A stretch of DNA of 64,000 nt from Panulirus ornatus (Eukaryota; Arthropoda; Malacostraca; Decapoda; Palinuridae), in contig NC_092241.1 in the NCBI RefSeq assembly GCF_036320965.1, positions 23,056,541 to 23,120,540 on the forward strand. The letters run 5' to 3'. The notes under the pieces are model-generated. The model was not told the DNA's origin. It saw nothing but the letters and a program-made list of their open reading frames with translations, and did not search any database. How positions within the stretch are numbered: the first letter of the stretch is position 1; the number at the start of each line of letters is the position of its first letter. A program made the position numbers and the translations under genes. Shown here in pieces: positions 12,268-23,834 of this stretch.

Positions 12268-15200
12268 ATTCAACGTTCTGTCTGCCACATTCAACGTTTT
12301 GTCTGCCACATTCAACGTTCTGTCTGCCACATTCAACGTTCCATCTGCCACATTCAACGTTCCGTCTGCAACACTCATCGTTCCATCTGCCACATTCAAT
12401 ATTCCATCTGCCACATTCAACGTTCCGTCTGCCACATTCAACGTTCTGTCAGCCATATTCAATGTTCCGTCTGCCATATTCAATGCTCCGTCTACAACAT
12501 TCAACGTTCCGTCTGCCACATTCAATGCTCCGTCTACAACATTCAACGTTCCGTCTGCCACATTCAATGCTCCGTCTACAACATTCAACGTTCCGTCTGC
12601 CACATTCAACGTTCCTTCCTTCTGCCACATTCAACGTTCCGTCTGCCACATTCATCGTTCCGTCTGCCACATTCAACGTTCCGTCTGCCACATTCAGCGT
12701 TCTTTCTGCCACATTCAACGTTCCGTCTGCCACATTCAATGTTCCGTCTGCCACATTCAACGTTCGGTCTGCCACATTCAACGTTCTGTCTGCCACATTC
12801 AATGTTCCGCAGCTACATTCAACGTTCCGCCTACCACATTCAACATTCTGTCTGCCACATTCAACGTTCCGCCTGCCACATTCAACGTTTCGCCGGCCAC
12901 ATTCAACGTTCCGTCTGCCACATTCAACGTTCTTTCAGCCACATTCAAAGTTCCGTCTGCCACATTCAATGCTCCGTCTGCCACATTCAACGTTCGGTCT
13001 ACCACATTCAACGTTCTGTCGACCACATTCAACGTTCTTTCTGCCACATTCATCGTTCCGTCTGCCACATTCAACGTTCTGTCTACCACATTCATCGTTC
13101 CTTCTGCCACATTCAACGTTCTGTCCGCCACATTCAACGTTCCGCCTGCTACATTCAACGTTCTGTCTGCCACATTCAAAGTCCGTTTGCCACATTCAAC
13201 GTTCCGTCTGCCATTTTCAACGTTCCCTCCGGCACATTCAACGTTCCGCAGTTACATTCAACGTTCCGCCTACCACATTCAACATTCTGTCTACCACATT
13301 CAACGCTCTGCCTGCCACATTCAACGTTCCGCCGGCCACATTCAACGTTCAGTCTGCCATTTTCAACGTTCCGTCCGGCACATTCAAATTTCCGTCTGCC
13401 ACATTCAACGTTCTGTCTGCCACATTCAACGATCCGTCTACCACATTCAACATTCTGTCTGCCACATTCAACGTTCTGTCTGCTACATTCAACGTTCTGT
13501 CTGCCACATTCAACGTTCCGCCTGCCACATTCAACATTTTGTCTGCCACATTCATCGTTCTGTCTGCCACACTCAACGTTCCGCCTGCCACATTCAACGT
13601 TCAGTCTGCCATTTTCAACGTTCCGTCCGGCACATTCAAATTTCCGTCTGCCACATTCAACGTTCTGTCTGCCACATTCACATTCTGTTTTCAACGTTCC
13701 CTCCGGCACATTCAACGTTCCGCAGTTACATTCAACGTTCCGCCTACCACATTCAACATTCTGTCTACCACATTCAACGCTCTGCCTGCCACATTCAACG
13801 TTCCGCCGGCCACATTCAACGTTCAGTCTGCCATTTTCAACGTTCCGTCCGGCACATTCAAATTTCCGTCTGCCACATTCAACGTTCTGTCTGCCACATT
13901 CAACGATCCGTCTACCACATTCAACATTCTGTCTGCCACATTCAACGTTCTGTCTGCTACATTCAACGTTCTGTCTGCCACATTCAACGTTCCGCCTGCC
14001 ACATTCAACATTTTGTCTGCCACATTCATCGTTCTGTCTGCCACACTCAACGTTCCGCCTGCCACATTTAACGTTCTGTCTGCCACATTCAACGTCCGTT
14101 TCCCACATTCAACGTTCTGTCTGCTACATTCAACATTCTGTCTGCCACATTCAACGTTCCGCCTGCCACATTCAACATTTTGTTTGCCACATTCATAGTT
14201 CTGTCTGCCACATTCAACGTTCCTCCTGCCACATTTAACGTTCTGTCTGCCACATTCAACGTTCTGTCTGCCACATTCAACGTTCCCTCCGGCACATTCA
14301 ACGTTCCGCCTGCAGCATTTAACGTTATGTCTGCCACATTCAACGTTCTGTCTGCCGCATTCAACGTTTCGTCTGCCACATTCAACGTTTCCTCCGGCAC
14401 ATTCAACGTTCTGTCTGCCACATTCAACGTTCTGTCTGCCCATTTCAGCGCTCTGCCTGCCACATTCAACGTTCTGTCGGCCAAATTCAACGTTCCATCT
14501 GCCACATTCATCGTTCCGTCTGTCACATTCATCGTTATGTCTGCCACATTCATCGTTCCGTCTGCAACATTCAACGTTCCGTCTGGCACTTTCAACGCTC
14601 CTTCTTTCTGCCACATTCAACGTTTCCTCCGGTGCATTCAAATTTCCGTCTGCCACATTCAACGTTCTGTCTGCCACATTCAGCGATCCGTCTGCCACCT
14701 TCAACATTCTGTCTGCCACATTCAACGTTCTGTCTGCTACATTCAACGTTCTGTCTGCCACATCCACCGTTCTGTCTGCCACATTCAACGTTCTATCTGC
14801 CACATTCAACGTACTGTCTGCCACATTAAACGTTCCCTCCGACACATTCAACGTTCTGTCTGCCACATACAACGTTCCTTCTGCCATATTCAACGTTCCG
14901 TCTGCCACATTCAACGTTCCGCCTGCCACATTCAACGTTCCCTCTGGCACCTTCAACGTTCTGTCTGCCACATTTAACGTTCCGCCTGCCACATTCAACT
15001 TTCTGTCTGCCACATTCATCGTTCCATCTGCCACATTCAACGTTCCATCTGCCACATTCAACTTTCCGTCTGCCACATTCAACGTTCTGTCTGCCACATT
15101 CATCGTTCTGCCTGCCACATTCCACGTTCTGCCTGCCACATTCAACGTTCTGTCTGTCACATTCAACTTTCCGTCAGCCACAATCAACGTTCCCTCCGGC

Positions 15201-15872
15201 ACATTCAACGTTCTGTCTGCCACATTCAACGTTCTGCCTGCCATATTCAACGTTCTGCCTGCCACACTCAACGTTCCCTTCGGCACATTCAATGTTCCGT
15301 TTGCCACATTCAACGTTCTGTCTGCCACATTCAACGTTCCGCCTGCCACATTCAACGTTCCGGCTGCCACATTCAACGTTCTGTATGCCACATTCAACGT
15401 TCCCTCTGCCACATTCAACATTCCCTCCGACACATTCAACTTTCTCTCTGCCATATTCAACGTTCTGTCTGCCACATTCAACGTTCCCTCCGGCACATTC
15501 AACGTTCCGGCTGCCACATTCAACGTTCTGTCTGCCACACTCAACGTTCCGTCTGCCACAGTCAACGTTCCCTCCAGCACATTCAACTTTTCGTCTGCCA
15601 CATTCAACGTTCCGTCTGCCACATTCAACGTTCCCTCCGGCACATTCAACGTTCCGTCTGTCACATTCATCGTTCTGTCTGCCACATTCAACGTTATGTC
15701 TGCCTTATTCAACGTTCTATCTGTCACATTCAACGTTCTGTTTGCCACATTCAACGTTTCAACGTTCTGTCTGCCACATTCTACGTTTCAACGTTCTGTC
15801 TCCAACATTCAACGTTCCGTCTGCCACATTCAACGTTTTGTCTACCACATTCAACGTTCCATCGGCCACATC
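12268..15872. repeat. 21-bp minisatellite, about 3.6 kb
   Basis: About 170 units that begin TTCAACGTT, continue (C/T)(C/T)GTCTGCC and end ACA. Variants include GTTCCCTCCGGCACA, CATCGTT and TTTTCAACG. Twenty-one is a multiple of 3 and the unit lacks stops in most frames, so several frames on both strands stay open for hundreds of codons (plus 12228-14198, minus 13823-15754). These are repeats of seven residues such as FNVLSAT, HSTFCLP, IQRSVCH, NVADRTL and ECGRQNV. I regard none as a gene. Confidence 0.97.
13221..14074. repeat. Higher-order duplication inside the 21-bp array (474-bp shift)
   Basis: The variant string starting CGTTCCCTCCGGCACATTCA at 13221 recurs at 13695 and stays nearly identical for about 380 bp. 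It includes the rare GCAGTTACA, ACGCTCTGCC and ACGATCCG variants. The joint is at 13677-13694, where the 21-bp phase breaks (CATTCACATTCTGTTTTC). 474 is not a multiple of 21, so this is a block duplication and not just unit drift. Confidence 0.8.
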
Positions 15873-16598
15873 CATCTCGCTTAACCAACAAAACGTTCCT
15901 CGCTGCAGACCTTGAAAAGGTTGTGCAATCTTTTATCTCCTGCAGACCATCCGTTCCATCAATGATGCAAGAGCAATCTTTGAAAACGCTTCAGAAAATA
16001 CGGCTTCAGTTAACAATTCATGTTATACAGCAGCTTTCCTGAAGACTATTAGAAGTTGGCTGGAAGTTGGTGGTGCCTGGAGGTAGTGGAGGAGTTGGTT
16101 AGACTTCCGTGTATAACAATACCTGACGGTTGAGCATTATATCGTTAGTAACTGTAATCCTTTATAAGCCTTCAGGCTAGATCATCTCGTCTCCAATATA
16201 CTTGTTCTTCAAGACGCTTGTGGAATTTCTCTTTGTACAGGTTACAGAGGCGACCATGTTAACTTCTGCTGTAAAAACTGCAATGCGTTTGTAGTTAATG
16301 TTTACAAGTGGTCAAAAATGACGGGATGGTGTTTAACCTACCGGATGTATTTGGTCAGGTGTGCTTTTGCGCCCATTCTCCTCTGCAAAGAAAATCCCTT
16401 TAACTTGATGAAATATGTCAACGTGACCTAAAACACAAGGTAACTAATTATTACTCCAAAACATTCCAATTGTAGAAAGCTGTCACAAAAGCGCTGCAAA
16501 GAACGACCAACATATACATATATTCACTGAGAACCCTTGAAAACCTCCCATTTACTGGTGCTGACAGTTCATTTGCTTCTTTTTATGTTGGCTGTGAC
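15873..16598. other. Unique sequence, nothing recognised
   Basis: No open frame or motif worth naming. Confidence 0.55.
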
Positions 16599-16709
16599 GC
16601 AATGCCCTAAGGAACATATATTGAAATGATAATAGTATCCATTATTACTCATCTCAACATGACAGAATTACATTATCATCATTTCAATCTATGTTCCTTA
16701 GGGCATTAC
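16599..16709. repeat. Inverted repeat at the 5' end of the Penelope-like copy
   Basis: AATGCCCTAAGGAACATA (from 16601) is the reverse complement of TATGTTCCTTAGGGCATT (to about 16706). The pairing extends through ATTGAAATGAT on both sides, with one mismatch and one gap over roughly 35 bp. The right arm is PLE coding sequence (FLRALR), so the left arm is an inverted copy of the element's own interior. Confidence 0.85.
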
Positions 16710-17332
16710 GTATTTGCAGTCAAGAGTATATTGATGACGAGTTTGAGATATATTCTATTGGATCTAAGTTAAAGTACCCTAGATCTTTCATTGATAAATT
16801 CCTTAAGTTAGCAGAGAAATCATTTTATAGATTTGAGCCCAAACCTTCCATTGACGCCAAGATTTTTTTAATTTTTCCTTATGATGTTAATTTTACTTTA
16901 CTTCACATGTTGCTTAAATCCTTTAATGTAAATGTTGCCTTCAGCAACAATGATACTATAAAGAATATCTCAATCAGGAATTCAACAGAAAATTCTCCTG
17001 GGTGCATCTATAAAGTGCCACTTGGATATTGTGATAAGTTCTATGCTTGGCAGACTGGTCAGGATCGTTCTGTTAGACTTAAGCAGCATAGATATTGTAT
17101 AAGAACGAGACAAGAATCAAATGCCTTTATTAATCATGTTAAACACTATGATCATTGTATTAACTGCAGTAATACCATCTCAGTTATCAACTCTACCGCT
17201 ATTACCGCGAAAAATATCATTCAATCTCCTATTATTGAATACAAAAAGAATTATAATCGTAATGTTAGTCATGATTTATACAAATTGGATAACTTTATTG
17301 TTGATAGAATTTGTAAAATAATGAATTTATGA
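16691..17332 (+). pseudogene. Penelope-like RT C-terminus plus GIY-YIG endonuclease (defective)
   Basis: A 213-codon open frame. Residues 1-45 (FLRALRICSQEYIDDEFEIYSIGSKL and on) match the post-RT linker of Penelope-like elements. Residues from about 100 on (NSPGCIYKVPLGYCDKFY) start the GIY-YIG nuclease domain that cuts target DNA during integration. The usual YVGQTG reads YAWQTGQD, so the YIG motif is destroyed, and one of the two Cys normally flanking it is Leu. The conserved RLKQH and HVKHYDH segments and the C-terminal IIQSPIIEYKK and LDNFIVDRICK remain. The RT core is missing by 5' truncation. The frame is open but the product would be inactive. Confidence 0.8.
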
Positions 17333-17433
17333 TACGCTCGTTGTCTGTCTTGGACATTCGCATGTTTACCAAATGGCGTCATAGCTACGTCTCTTCGTTG
17401 TATATCAAGTGACTGTTATATTTCTCTCTTGTG

Positions 17434-17478
17434 TCTGCACTGATGATGTGAGTATTACACGAAAGTGCACTTGGAAAC
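17434..17478 (+). ncRNA. Hammerhead-ribozyme-like motif in Penelope-type tail (candidate)
   Basis: CTGATGA at 17440-17446, a short hairpin GTG...CAC (17448-17460), GAAA at 17461-17464, and the palindrome AAGTGCACTT at 17463-17472 follow the order of a type I hammerhead core with a minimal stem III. Penelope-like elements are known to carry hammerheads in their terminal repeats. Against it, the first stem II pair here would be T.C, and stem I is weak in this copy (GCA against GGA), although the copy at 48.2 kb has CCC against GGG. Probably decayed here. Confidence 0.45.
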
Positions 17479-17547
17479 TTTTCGTGTTTCATTTTCCCCG
17501 TGGACTCATAGGAATATCTTGATCACGCGCAAAATTATGATCCTTTC

Positions 17548-17656
<109 letters not shown>

Positions 17657-17661
17657 TAGGT

Positions 17662-17712
17662 AGCATCTTTTGCGCAATTTAGGGACTCAGTGATGGATTG
17701 CGCAAAAGATGC
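17662..17712. repeat. 16-bp inverted repeat at 5' end of RTE copy B
   Basis: GCATCTTTTGCGCAAT (17662-17677) is the exact reverse complement of ATTGCGCAAAAGATGC (17697-17712). The right arm and the spacer are normal element sequence in sister copies, so the left arm is the addition. Confidence 0.9.
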
Positions 17713-19711
17713 TTGTGGCATGAGAAGAGTGGGAGGTGGGTTGATTAGAAAGGGTAGTGAGTGGTGGGATGAAGAAGTAGGAGTATTAGTGAAGGAGAAG
17801 AGAGAGGCATTTGGACGATTTTTGCAGGGAAAAAATGCAATTGAGTGGGAGATGTATAAAAGAAAGAGACAGGAGGTCAAGAGAAAGGTGCAAGAGGTGA
17901 AAAAAAGGGCAAATGAGAGTTGGGGTGAGAGAGTATCATTAAATTTTAGGGAGAATAAAAAGATGTTCTGGAAGGAGGTAAATAAAGTGCGTAAGACAAG
18001 GGAGCAAATGGGAACTTCAGTGAAGGGCGCAAATGGGGAGGTGATAACAAGTAGTGGTGATGTGAGAAGGAGATGGAGTGAGTATTTTGAAGGTTTGTTG
18101 AATGTGTTTGATGATAGAGTGGCAGATATAGGGTGTTTTGGTCGAGGTGGTGTGCAAAGTGAGAGGGTTAGGGAAAATGATTTGGTAAACAGAGAAGAGG
18201 TAGTGAAAGCTTTGCGGAAGATGAAAGCCGGCAAGGCAGCAGGTTTGGATGGTATTGCAGTGGAATTTATTAAAAAAGGGGGTGACTGTATTGTTGACCG
18301 GTTGGTAAGGTAATTCAATGTATGTATGACTCATGGTGAGGTGCCTGAGGATTGGCGGAATGCGTGCATAGTGCCATTGTACAAAGGCAAAGGGGATAAG
18401 AGTGAGTGCTCAAATTACAGAGGTATAAGTTTGTTGAGTATTCCTGGTAAATTATATGGGAGGGTATTGATTGAGAGGGTGAAGGCATGTACAGAGCATC
18501 AGATTGGGGAAGAGCAGTGTGGTTTCAGAAGTGGTAGAGGATGTGTGGATCAGGTGTTTGCTTTGAAAAATGTATGTGAGAAATACTTAGAAAAGCAAAT
18601 GGATTTGTATGTAGCATTTATGGATCTGGAGAAGGCATATGATAGAGTTGATAGAGATGCTCTGTGGAAGGTATTAAGAATATATGGTGTGGGAGGAAAG
18701 TTGTTAGAAGCAGTGAAAAGTTTTCATCGAGGATGTAAGGCATGTGTACGTGTAGGAAGAGAGGAAAGTGATTGGTTCTCAGTGAATGTAGGTTTGCGGC
18801 AGGGGTGTGTGATGTCTCCATGGTTGTTTAATTTGTTTATGGATGGGGTTGTTAGGGAGGTAAATGCAAGAGTTTTGGAAAGAGGGGCAAGTATGAAGTC
18901 TGTTGGGGATGAGAGAGCTTGGGAAGTGAGTCAGTTGTTGTTCGCTGATGATACAGCGCTGGTGGCTGATTCATGTGAGAAACTGCAGAAGCTGGTGACT
19001 GAGTTTGGTAAAGTGTGTGGAAGAAGAAAGTTAAGAGTAAATGTGAATAAGAGCAAGGTTATTAGGTACAGTAGGGTTGAGGGTCAAGTCAATTGGGAGG
19101 TGAGTTTGAATGGAGAAAAACTGGAGGAAGTGAAGTGTTTTAGATATCTGGGAGTGGATCTAGCAGCGGATGGAACCATGGAAGCGGAAGTGGATCATAG
19201 GGTGGGGGAGGGGGCGAAAATTCTGGGAGCCTTGAAGAATGTGTGGAAGTCGAGAACATTATCTCGGAAAGCAAAAATGGGTATGTTTGAAGGAATAGTG
19301 GTTCCAACAATGTTGTATGGTTGCGAGGCGTGGGCTATGGATAGAGTTGTGCGCAGGAGGATGGATGTGCTGGAAATGAGATGTTTGAGGACAATGTGTG
19401 GTGTGAGGTGGTTTGATCGAGTGAGTAACGTAAGGGTAAGAGAGATGTGTGGAAATAAAAAGAGCGTGGTTGAGAGAGCAGAAGAGGGTGTTTTGAAGTG
19501 GTTTGGGCACATGGAGAGAATGAGTGAGGAAAGATTGACCAAGAGGATATATGTGTCGGAGGTGGAGGGAACGAGGAGAAGAGGGAGACCAAATTGGAGG
19601 TGGAAAGATGGAGTGAAAAAGATTTTGTGTGATCGGGGCCTGAACATGCAGGAGGGTGAAAGGAGGGCAAGGAATAGAGTGAATTGGAGCGATGTGGTAT
19701 ACCGGGGTTGA
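17690..19711 (+). pseudogene. RTE-like ORF2 (RT and C-terminal region), one nonsense codon
   Basis: The product would be the reverse transcriptase of an RTE-clade non-LTR retrotransposon, which copies its RNA at a nicked target site. From 17690 the frame covers the linker, the RT fingers ([16 protein letters not shown]) and INRL-type thumb contacts. A single TAA at 18311-18313 replaces the TTA (Leu) present in sister copies, and the same frame resumes and runs to 19711. Intact blocks are [35 protein letters not shown], the catalytic [46 protein letters not shown] and [12 protein letters not shown]. The APE endonuclease is absent by 5' truncation. A recent but dead copy. Confidence 0.88.
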
Positions 19712-19865
19712 CATGCTGTCAGTGGATTGAATCAGGGCATGTGAAGCGTCTGGGGTAAACCATGGAAAGCTGTGTAGGTATGTATATTTGCGTGTGTGGA
19801 CGTATGTATATACATGTGTATGGGGGGGGGTTGGGCCATTTCTTTCGTCTGTTTCCTTGCGCTAC

Positions 19866-19879
19866 CTCGCAAACGCGGG
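19866..19879 (+). promoter_or_regulatory. Terminal 3'-UTR hairpin of the RTE-like family (copy B example)
   Basis: CTCGC and GCGGG can pair (C-G, T.G, C-G, G-C, C-G) around an AAAC loop, inside the conserved module GCTACCTCGC...GAGACAGCGACAAAG that closes every copy with a preserved 3' end. By analogy with other LINEs, it may be the RT recognition structure. That role is inferred. Confidence 0.5.
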
Positions 19880-19909
19880 AGACAGCGACAAAGTATAATA
19901 AAAAATAAA

Positions 19910-20139
<230 letters not shown>

Positions 20140-20262
20140 GCGTGTACATACATATGAACATATCCATACTTGCTTGCCTTCATGCATTTCTGACGCAATA
20201 GGAAATAGCATCGCTACCCCCTGCTTTATCAATGTAGCAGCAGGAAACAGTGGTGTGTGTGA
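20140..20262 (-). mobile_element. Remnant of an RTE-type long 3' UTR
   Basis: CATACTTGCTTGCCTTCATG and GAAATAGCATCGCTACCCCC resemble, on the minus strand, the middle of the long-type RTE 3' UTR seen at 31860-31980 and 33880-34000. It is diverged and lacks coding sequence. Confidence 0.45.
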
Positions 20263-20269
20263 TCTAATA

Positions 20270-20903
20270 TATGCAAATGACCACGAGGAAAATGAAGGTT
20301 GGAAAAGTGCGAAAGTGCACTTTCTTGTAATTATCAAATCGGAAGGGAGATACAAGAATGAGAAACAAGACATAGAATAGTCAGTTGATATACAAGAAAG
20401 AGACGTAGCTTAGACATCATTGGTAATCAGGCGTTACCTGATGGTGGTGTTTGTGTTTGTGGTGTTCCGGTCTGGCATCATGCCTGTCATAAAATTTTAT
20501 CATTAGGACAGGAAAAGGAACTGCTTACATACTTTTCCTAAGACAAAACCATCCAGTTTGTCTAGACTGCCACTAATATTACTGTAACACTTCTTTATAT
20601 ATGCAATGATAGAAGATTCAATTACATTTCTCATGCTGAAGGACTTACAGTTGATAACTGAATCAATGTTACTCCTGTCAGTACAATGGTTATGATTTTT
20701 AACATGATTAAACAAAGCATTTGATTCTTGTCCTGTTATTATACTATATTCATGTTGCTTAAGTCTAACGTAAAGATCCTTACTAGTCTGCCCAACATAA
20801 AACATATTACAGCTTTTATAGGTATTCTGTAAATACAGCCCGCATGGTTTTCTGGCGATTTTTTTGTTAAAATATTCTTTATGATATTGTCATTGCTGAA
20901 GGT
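20270..20903 (-). mobile_element. Penelope-like element, 5'-truncated copy
   Basis: The minus strand carries GIY-YIG coding sequence (20503-20900) followed by the same tail type as the plus-strand copy, including the AAGTGCACTT palindrome near 20320 with a decayed hammerhead-like context. The 5' boundary near 20903 is within the AFSNNDTIKNI-equivalent segment. The two copies sit in opposite orientation on either side of RTE copy B. Confidence 0.75.
20503..20805 (-). pseudogene. Penelope-like GIY-YIG endonuclease fragment
   Basis: A 100-codon frame starts within the domain at MFYVGQTSKDLYVRLKQHEY, so the YIG-equivalent YVG is intact, unlike the copy at 16.7 kb. SNALFNHVKNHNHC, RNVIESSIIAYIKK and the C-terminal LDKLDGFVLGKVCK follow. 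The upstream GIY part (GLYLQNTYKSC) is in another frame, so a frameshift separates the two halves. It is homologous along its length to the 16691-17332 frame. No RT remains. Confidence 0.75.
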
Positions 20904-21075
20904 TACACCACCAGCACCATACTGGGTGTCACACCATCAGCACCTCACTGTGTCACACTACCAGCATCTCACACTGTGTCACACCTCCAGCACCTCACAT
21001 GTGTCACACACTGTGGTACACTACCAGCACCACACAGTGTGTCACACTACACAGTGTGTGTCGGAACACACTATG
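20904..21075. repeat. Degenerate tandem repeat, about 27-bp period
   Basis: Loose units built from CACTGTGTCACAC and ACCAGCACCTCAC blocks. Unit length varies and copies are diverged. Confidence 0.55.
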
Positions 21076-21645
<570 letters not shown>

Positions 21646-21829
21646 AGATGTGCAGACTTTATGGTGACCTAATTTGAATTCTCAAAATTTTGATTATTCT
21701 CTACAACGTATATCAAGAACAATCTTTTGAGATGTATGAAATTACAGTTACTAGAACAAATGGAATAAAATTCGAAGCCAAAGAAATGTCACACTGACGT
21801 AGGTAAAAGGTTCTTTGCAAATGGATGTG

Positions 21830-22680
21830 TTAAACACGTGAAAAAATTACCGCGCTTTTCACTGTCCTCATAACTCTTGCGTCATCAACAAACATCTTCA
21901 GGCAGGAGCCCATACCACCAGGCAAGCCTTTTACATAGATCAGGAAGAGTAATGGTCCCAGAATAGATCCCGTGGAGTTAATCTGGTGGCGCTAACCCAT
22001 TTAGAAACGGTTCTCCCTACGTGTTTTTAGTTCCCTTTGACTTGGGAATTCCATCTATCGAAGGAGTTTACCTCTTACTCCTGCCTGGTGTTCTATCTTG
22101 TTAATCAACTTCCTACTTTGCACAGTGTCAAATGCTTTCCTAAAGTCTAAATGCAAGCAATCCACTTCTTTGTCTAAAATCAAGTTCACTTTCTCGTGAA
22201 CGCGTAAGAAGTGCAATACGGATGATCTTTTCTTAAAACCTTGTTTTCTGTCACTTAGATAATTTCTTCTCAATAGGAAGTCATCCATTTGCTTTCTGTT
22301 TATCTTTTCCTGAACTTTGCAGACCACACTCATCAGGGGAACCGGTCTTTAGTTCAACGCCACTTTCCAGTCTCTTCATATATATGAAATTTGCAGTTTG
22401 CCACTCCTCTGGCGATATGCCTTTCTCCAGCGACACCCTGCATAACATTTCAAGAGGTTTATCAATCTGGACACATCTTCAACACTTATGGTAAAATTTC
22501 ACTCGACCCATAAGCCTTGTATGGGTCAAGATACTTTACCATTCTGTTAATGTCTTTTCTAAATGTCCCTCTGTTTTCTAAGACCTCCTCTCCATCTCTG
22601 TTGGGGCTAAATTTTCTTCTACTGGGAAGACACCTCTTTTCATTCAGTTTTTCACACATCATTACATCATCCTCAAGGTA
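21830..22680 (-). mobile_element. Decayed CR1-like non-LTR retrotransposon fragment
   Basis: The minus strand encodes RT blocks in order: KDINRMVKYLDPYKAYG (about 22550-22500), SLEKGISPEEWQTANF (about 22430-22390), VCKVQEKI...KQGFKK (22330-22230), DCLHLDFRKAFDTV (about 22170-22125), GSILGPLLFLIYVKGLP (about 21980-21927), and MFVDDARVM at about 21895-21868. The catalytic box reads FVDD rather than FADD. Sequence between 21646 and 21830 may be its 3' part but is not recognisable. Its 5' end lies against the 5' end of a jockey-like element on the opposite strand. Confidence 0.7.
22055..22333 (-). pseudogene. CR1-like reverse transcriptase fragment
   Basis: A 92-codon open stretch of an RT palm subdomain: MSVVCKVQEKINRKQ, a QKGFKK-type QHGFR block and LHLDFRKAFDTV, where the first catalytic Asp (in LDF) is kept, then RKLINKIEHQAGVRGKLL. 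It is bounded by stops. The block corresponds to the DTVPHR...LDHQSGIRW region of the decayed copy at 11.1 kb, so both belong to related families. Non-functional as a fragment. Confidence 0.7.
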
Positions 22681-23270
22681 GTAAGCTTATTAGGTCGTAG
22701 TATCGCCTAGGGTGGTACTACCGTCCTGACTGAGTAGCGTTAAAGTAGTGGCCGGAACCACCGTACACTCTCCGTGTCAGGATTGCTGATCTTACTTTCT
22801 GTCTCATCGAAACGGGACTACCGGGCTAGTCCTGCCATCTTCTTACAATCGTAATACACCTATTCAAATCTAACATATATTCTTCACATAAGTACTCTTG
22901 TACTCTTGCTTGCTCCTGTCTACTTAAACGTTTTTAATCATGATTATGACTGAGTCCAACAATCTATGGCCCCTAGTTCCCGACAACATCGGGTACTAAG
23001 AATCTCCGAGTTTCCGTCTGACTCTACTGCTAATGAGAGAGAGGGCTCTGACAGTAGTCGTACCGGCCCCTACCACAACCTTTCCCTCTCTGTTAGACCT
23101 TCCTCATTTTCTATTCACTGTACAAACCTTCATGGGCTCTCTAGTAACCTACTCTCGTTGAACATCATCTGTTTAGTGCCTCTCCTAATATCTTACTTCT
23201 CTCTGAGAACCAGCTGTCTAATGATGTTTTCATATCCAACTATGATCACTCACGATTTCGGTTCAAAAAG

Positions 23271-23834
23271 TTGGTGTTTGTGCTTATTCCATCATCAACA
23301 CACCTGTTGCACGCTTCAAGGACCTTCAGTCTCCAAAACTTTGAAGTTATGTGGCTCAAGATCTGTCTCTCAAATACCCCACTTTTCCTCTGTTTCTCCT
23401 ATTGCTCTTTTAATTCTACAAATTGTTTATCTTTCTTTGAATTTCCATACTCCTACCATGAGACTGTGACATCCTCTCACTCGAAAGGCGAGATCCTCTA
23501 CCTCGGGGATTTCAACGTTCACCATAGGGAATGGTTGAATTCCTCCCATACGGATGATGGAGGGAGTGGAGCCCTCTCGTTGTCCATTCTTAATGATTTA
23601 GAGCAAATTATCTCTCACTCTATCCATATTCCTGACCGTTGTGACCACTCTTTTCATATTCCAGATCTGTTATCCACCTCTAGTCCATCCCGGTGTAACC
23701 ACACATTCTCGCCTCCAGTTGGTTCATCTGATCACACACTCATAAATGTACCAGTTCTAACGGCGTCTCCCCTCCTGCAACTCCTATTTAACTTAAATAT
23801 TGGCACTTCAACAAAGGTGACTGAAATATCTTAA
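23271..23834 (+). pseudogene. APE-type endonuclease remnant of the jockey-like element
   Basis: The 187-codon open stretch contains GEILYLGDFNVHHREWLNSS, where GDFN is the catalytic motif of APE-like endonucleases, then LNDLEQII, a PDRCDHS segment and VGSSDHTLI with the catalytic SDH. The upstream N-terminal part of the domain is frameshifted. It ends shortly before the linker. The domain would nick target DNA to prime reverse transcription. The element around it is dead. Confidence 0.75.

Larger units (their letters stand above)
16599..17545 (+). mobile_element. Penelope-like element, 5'-truncated copy
   Basis: It contains the end of a Penelope-like RT linker and a GIY-YIG endonuclease domain (ORF 16691-17332), then a 3' tail (17333-17545) with a conserved block ending in TTCATTTTCCCCGTGGACTC. 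The 5' end is a foldback: 16599-16633 is an inverted copy of 16672-16709. Related tails occur on the minus strand at 20270-20500 and 48122-48310, which supports a dispersed family. Confidence 0.8.

Noticed and set aside
12228..15754. Very long open frames (over 600 codons) on both strands of the 21-bp array
   Set aside because: They follow from a stop-poor 21-bp unit. Several frames on both strands are open at once, the peptide is a simple 7-residue repeat, and there is no signal peptide, splice structure or flanking gene.
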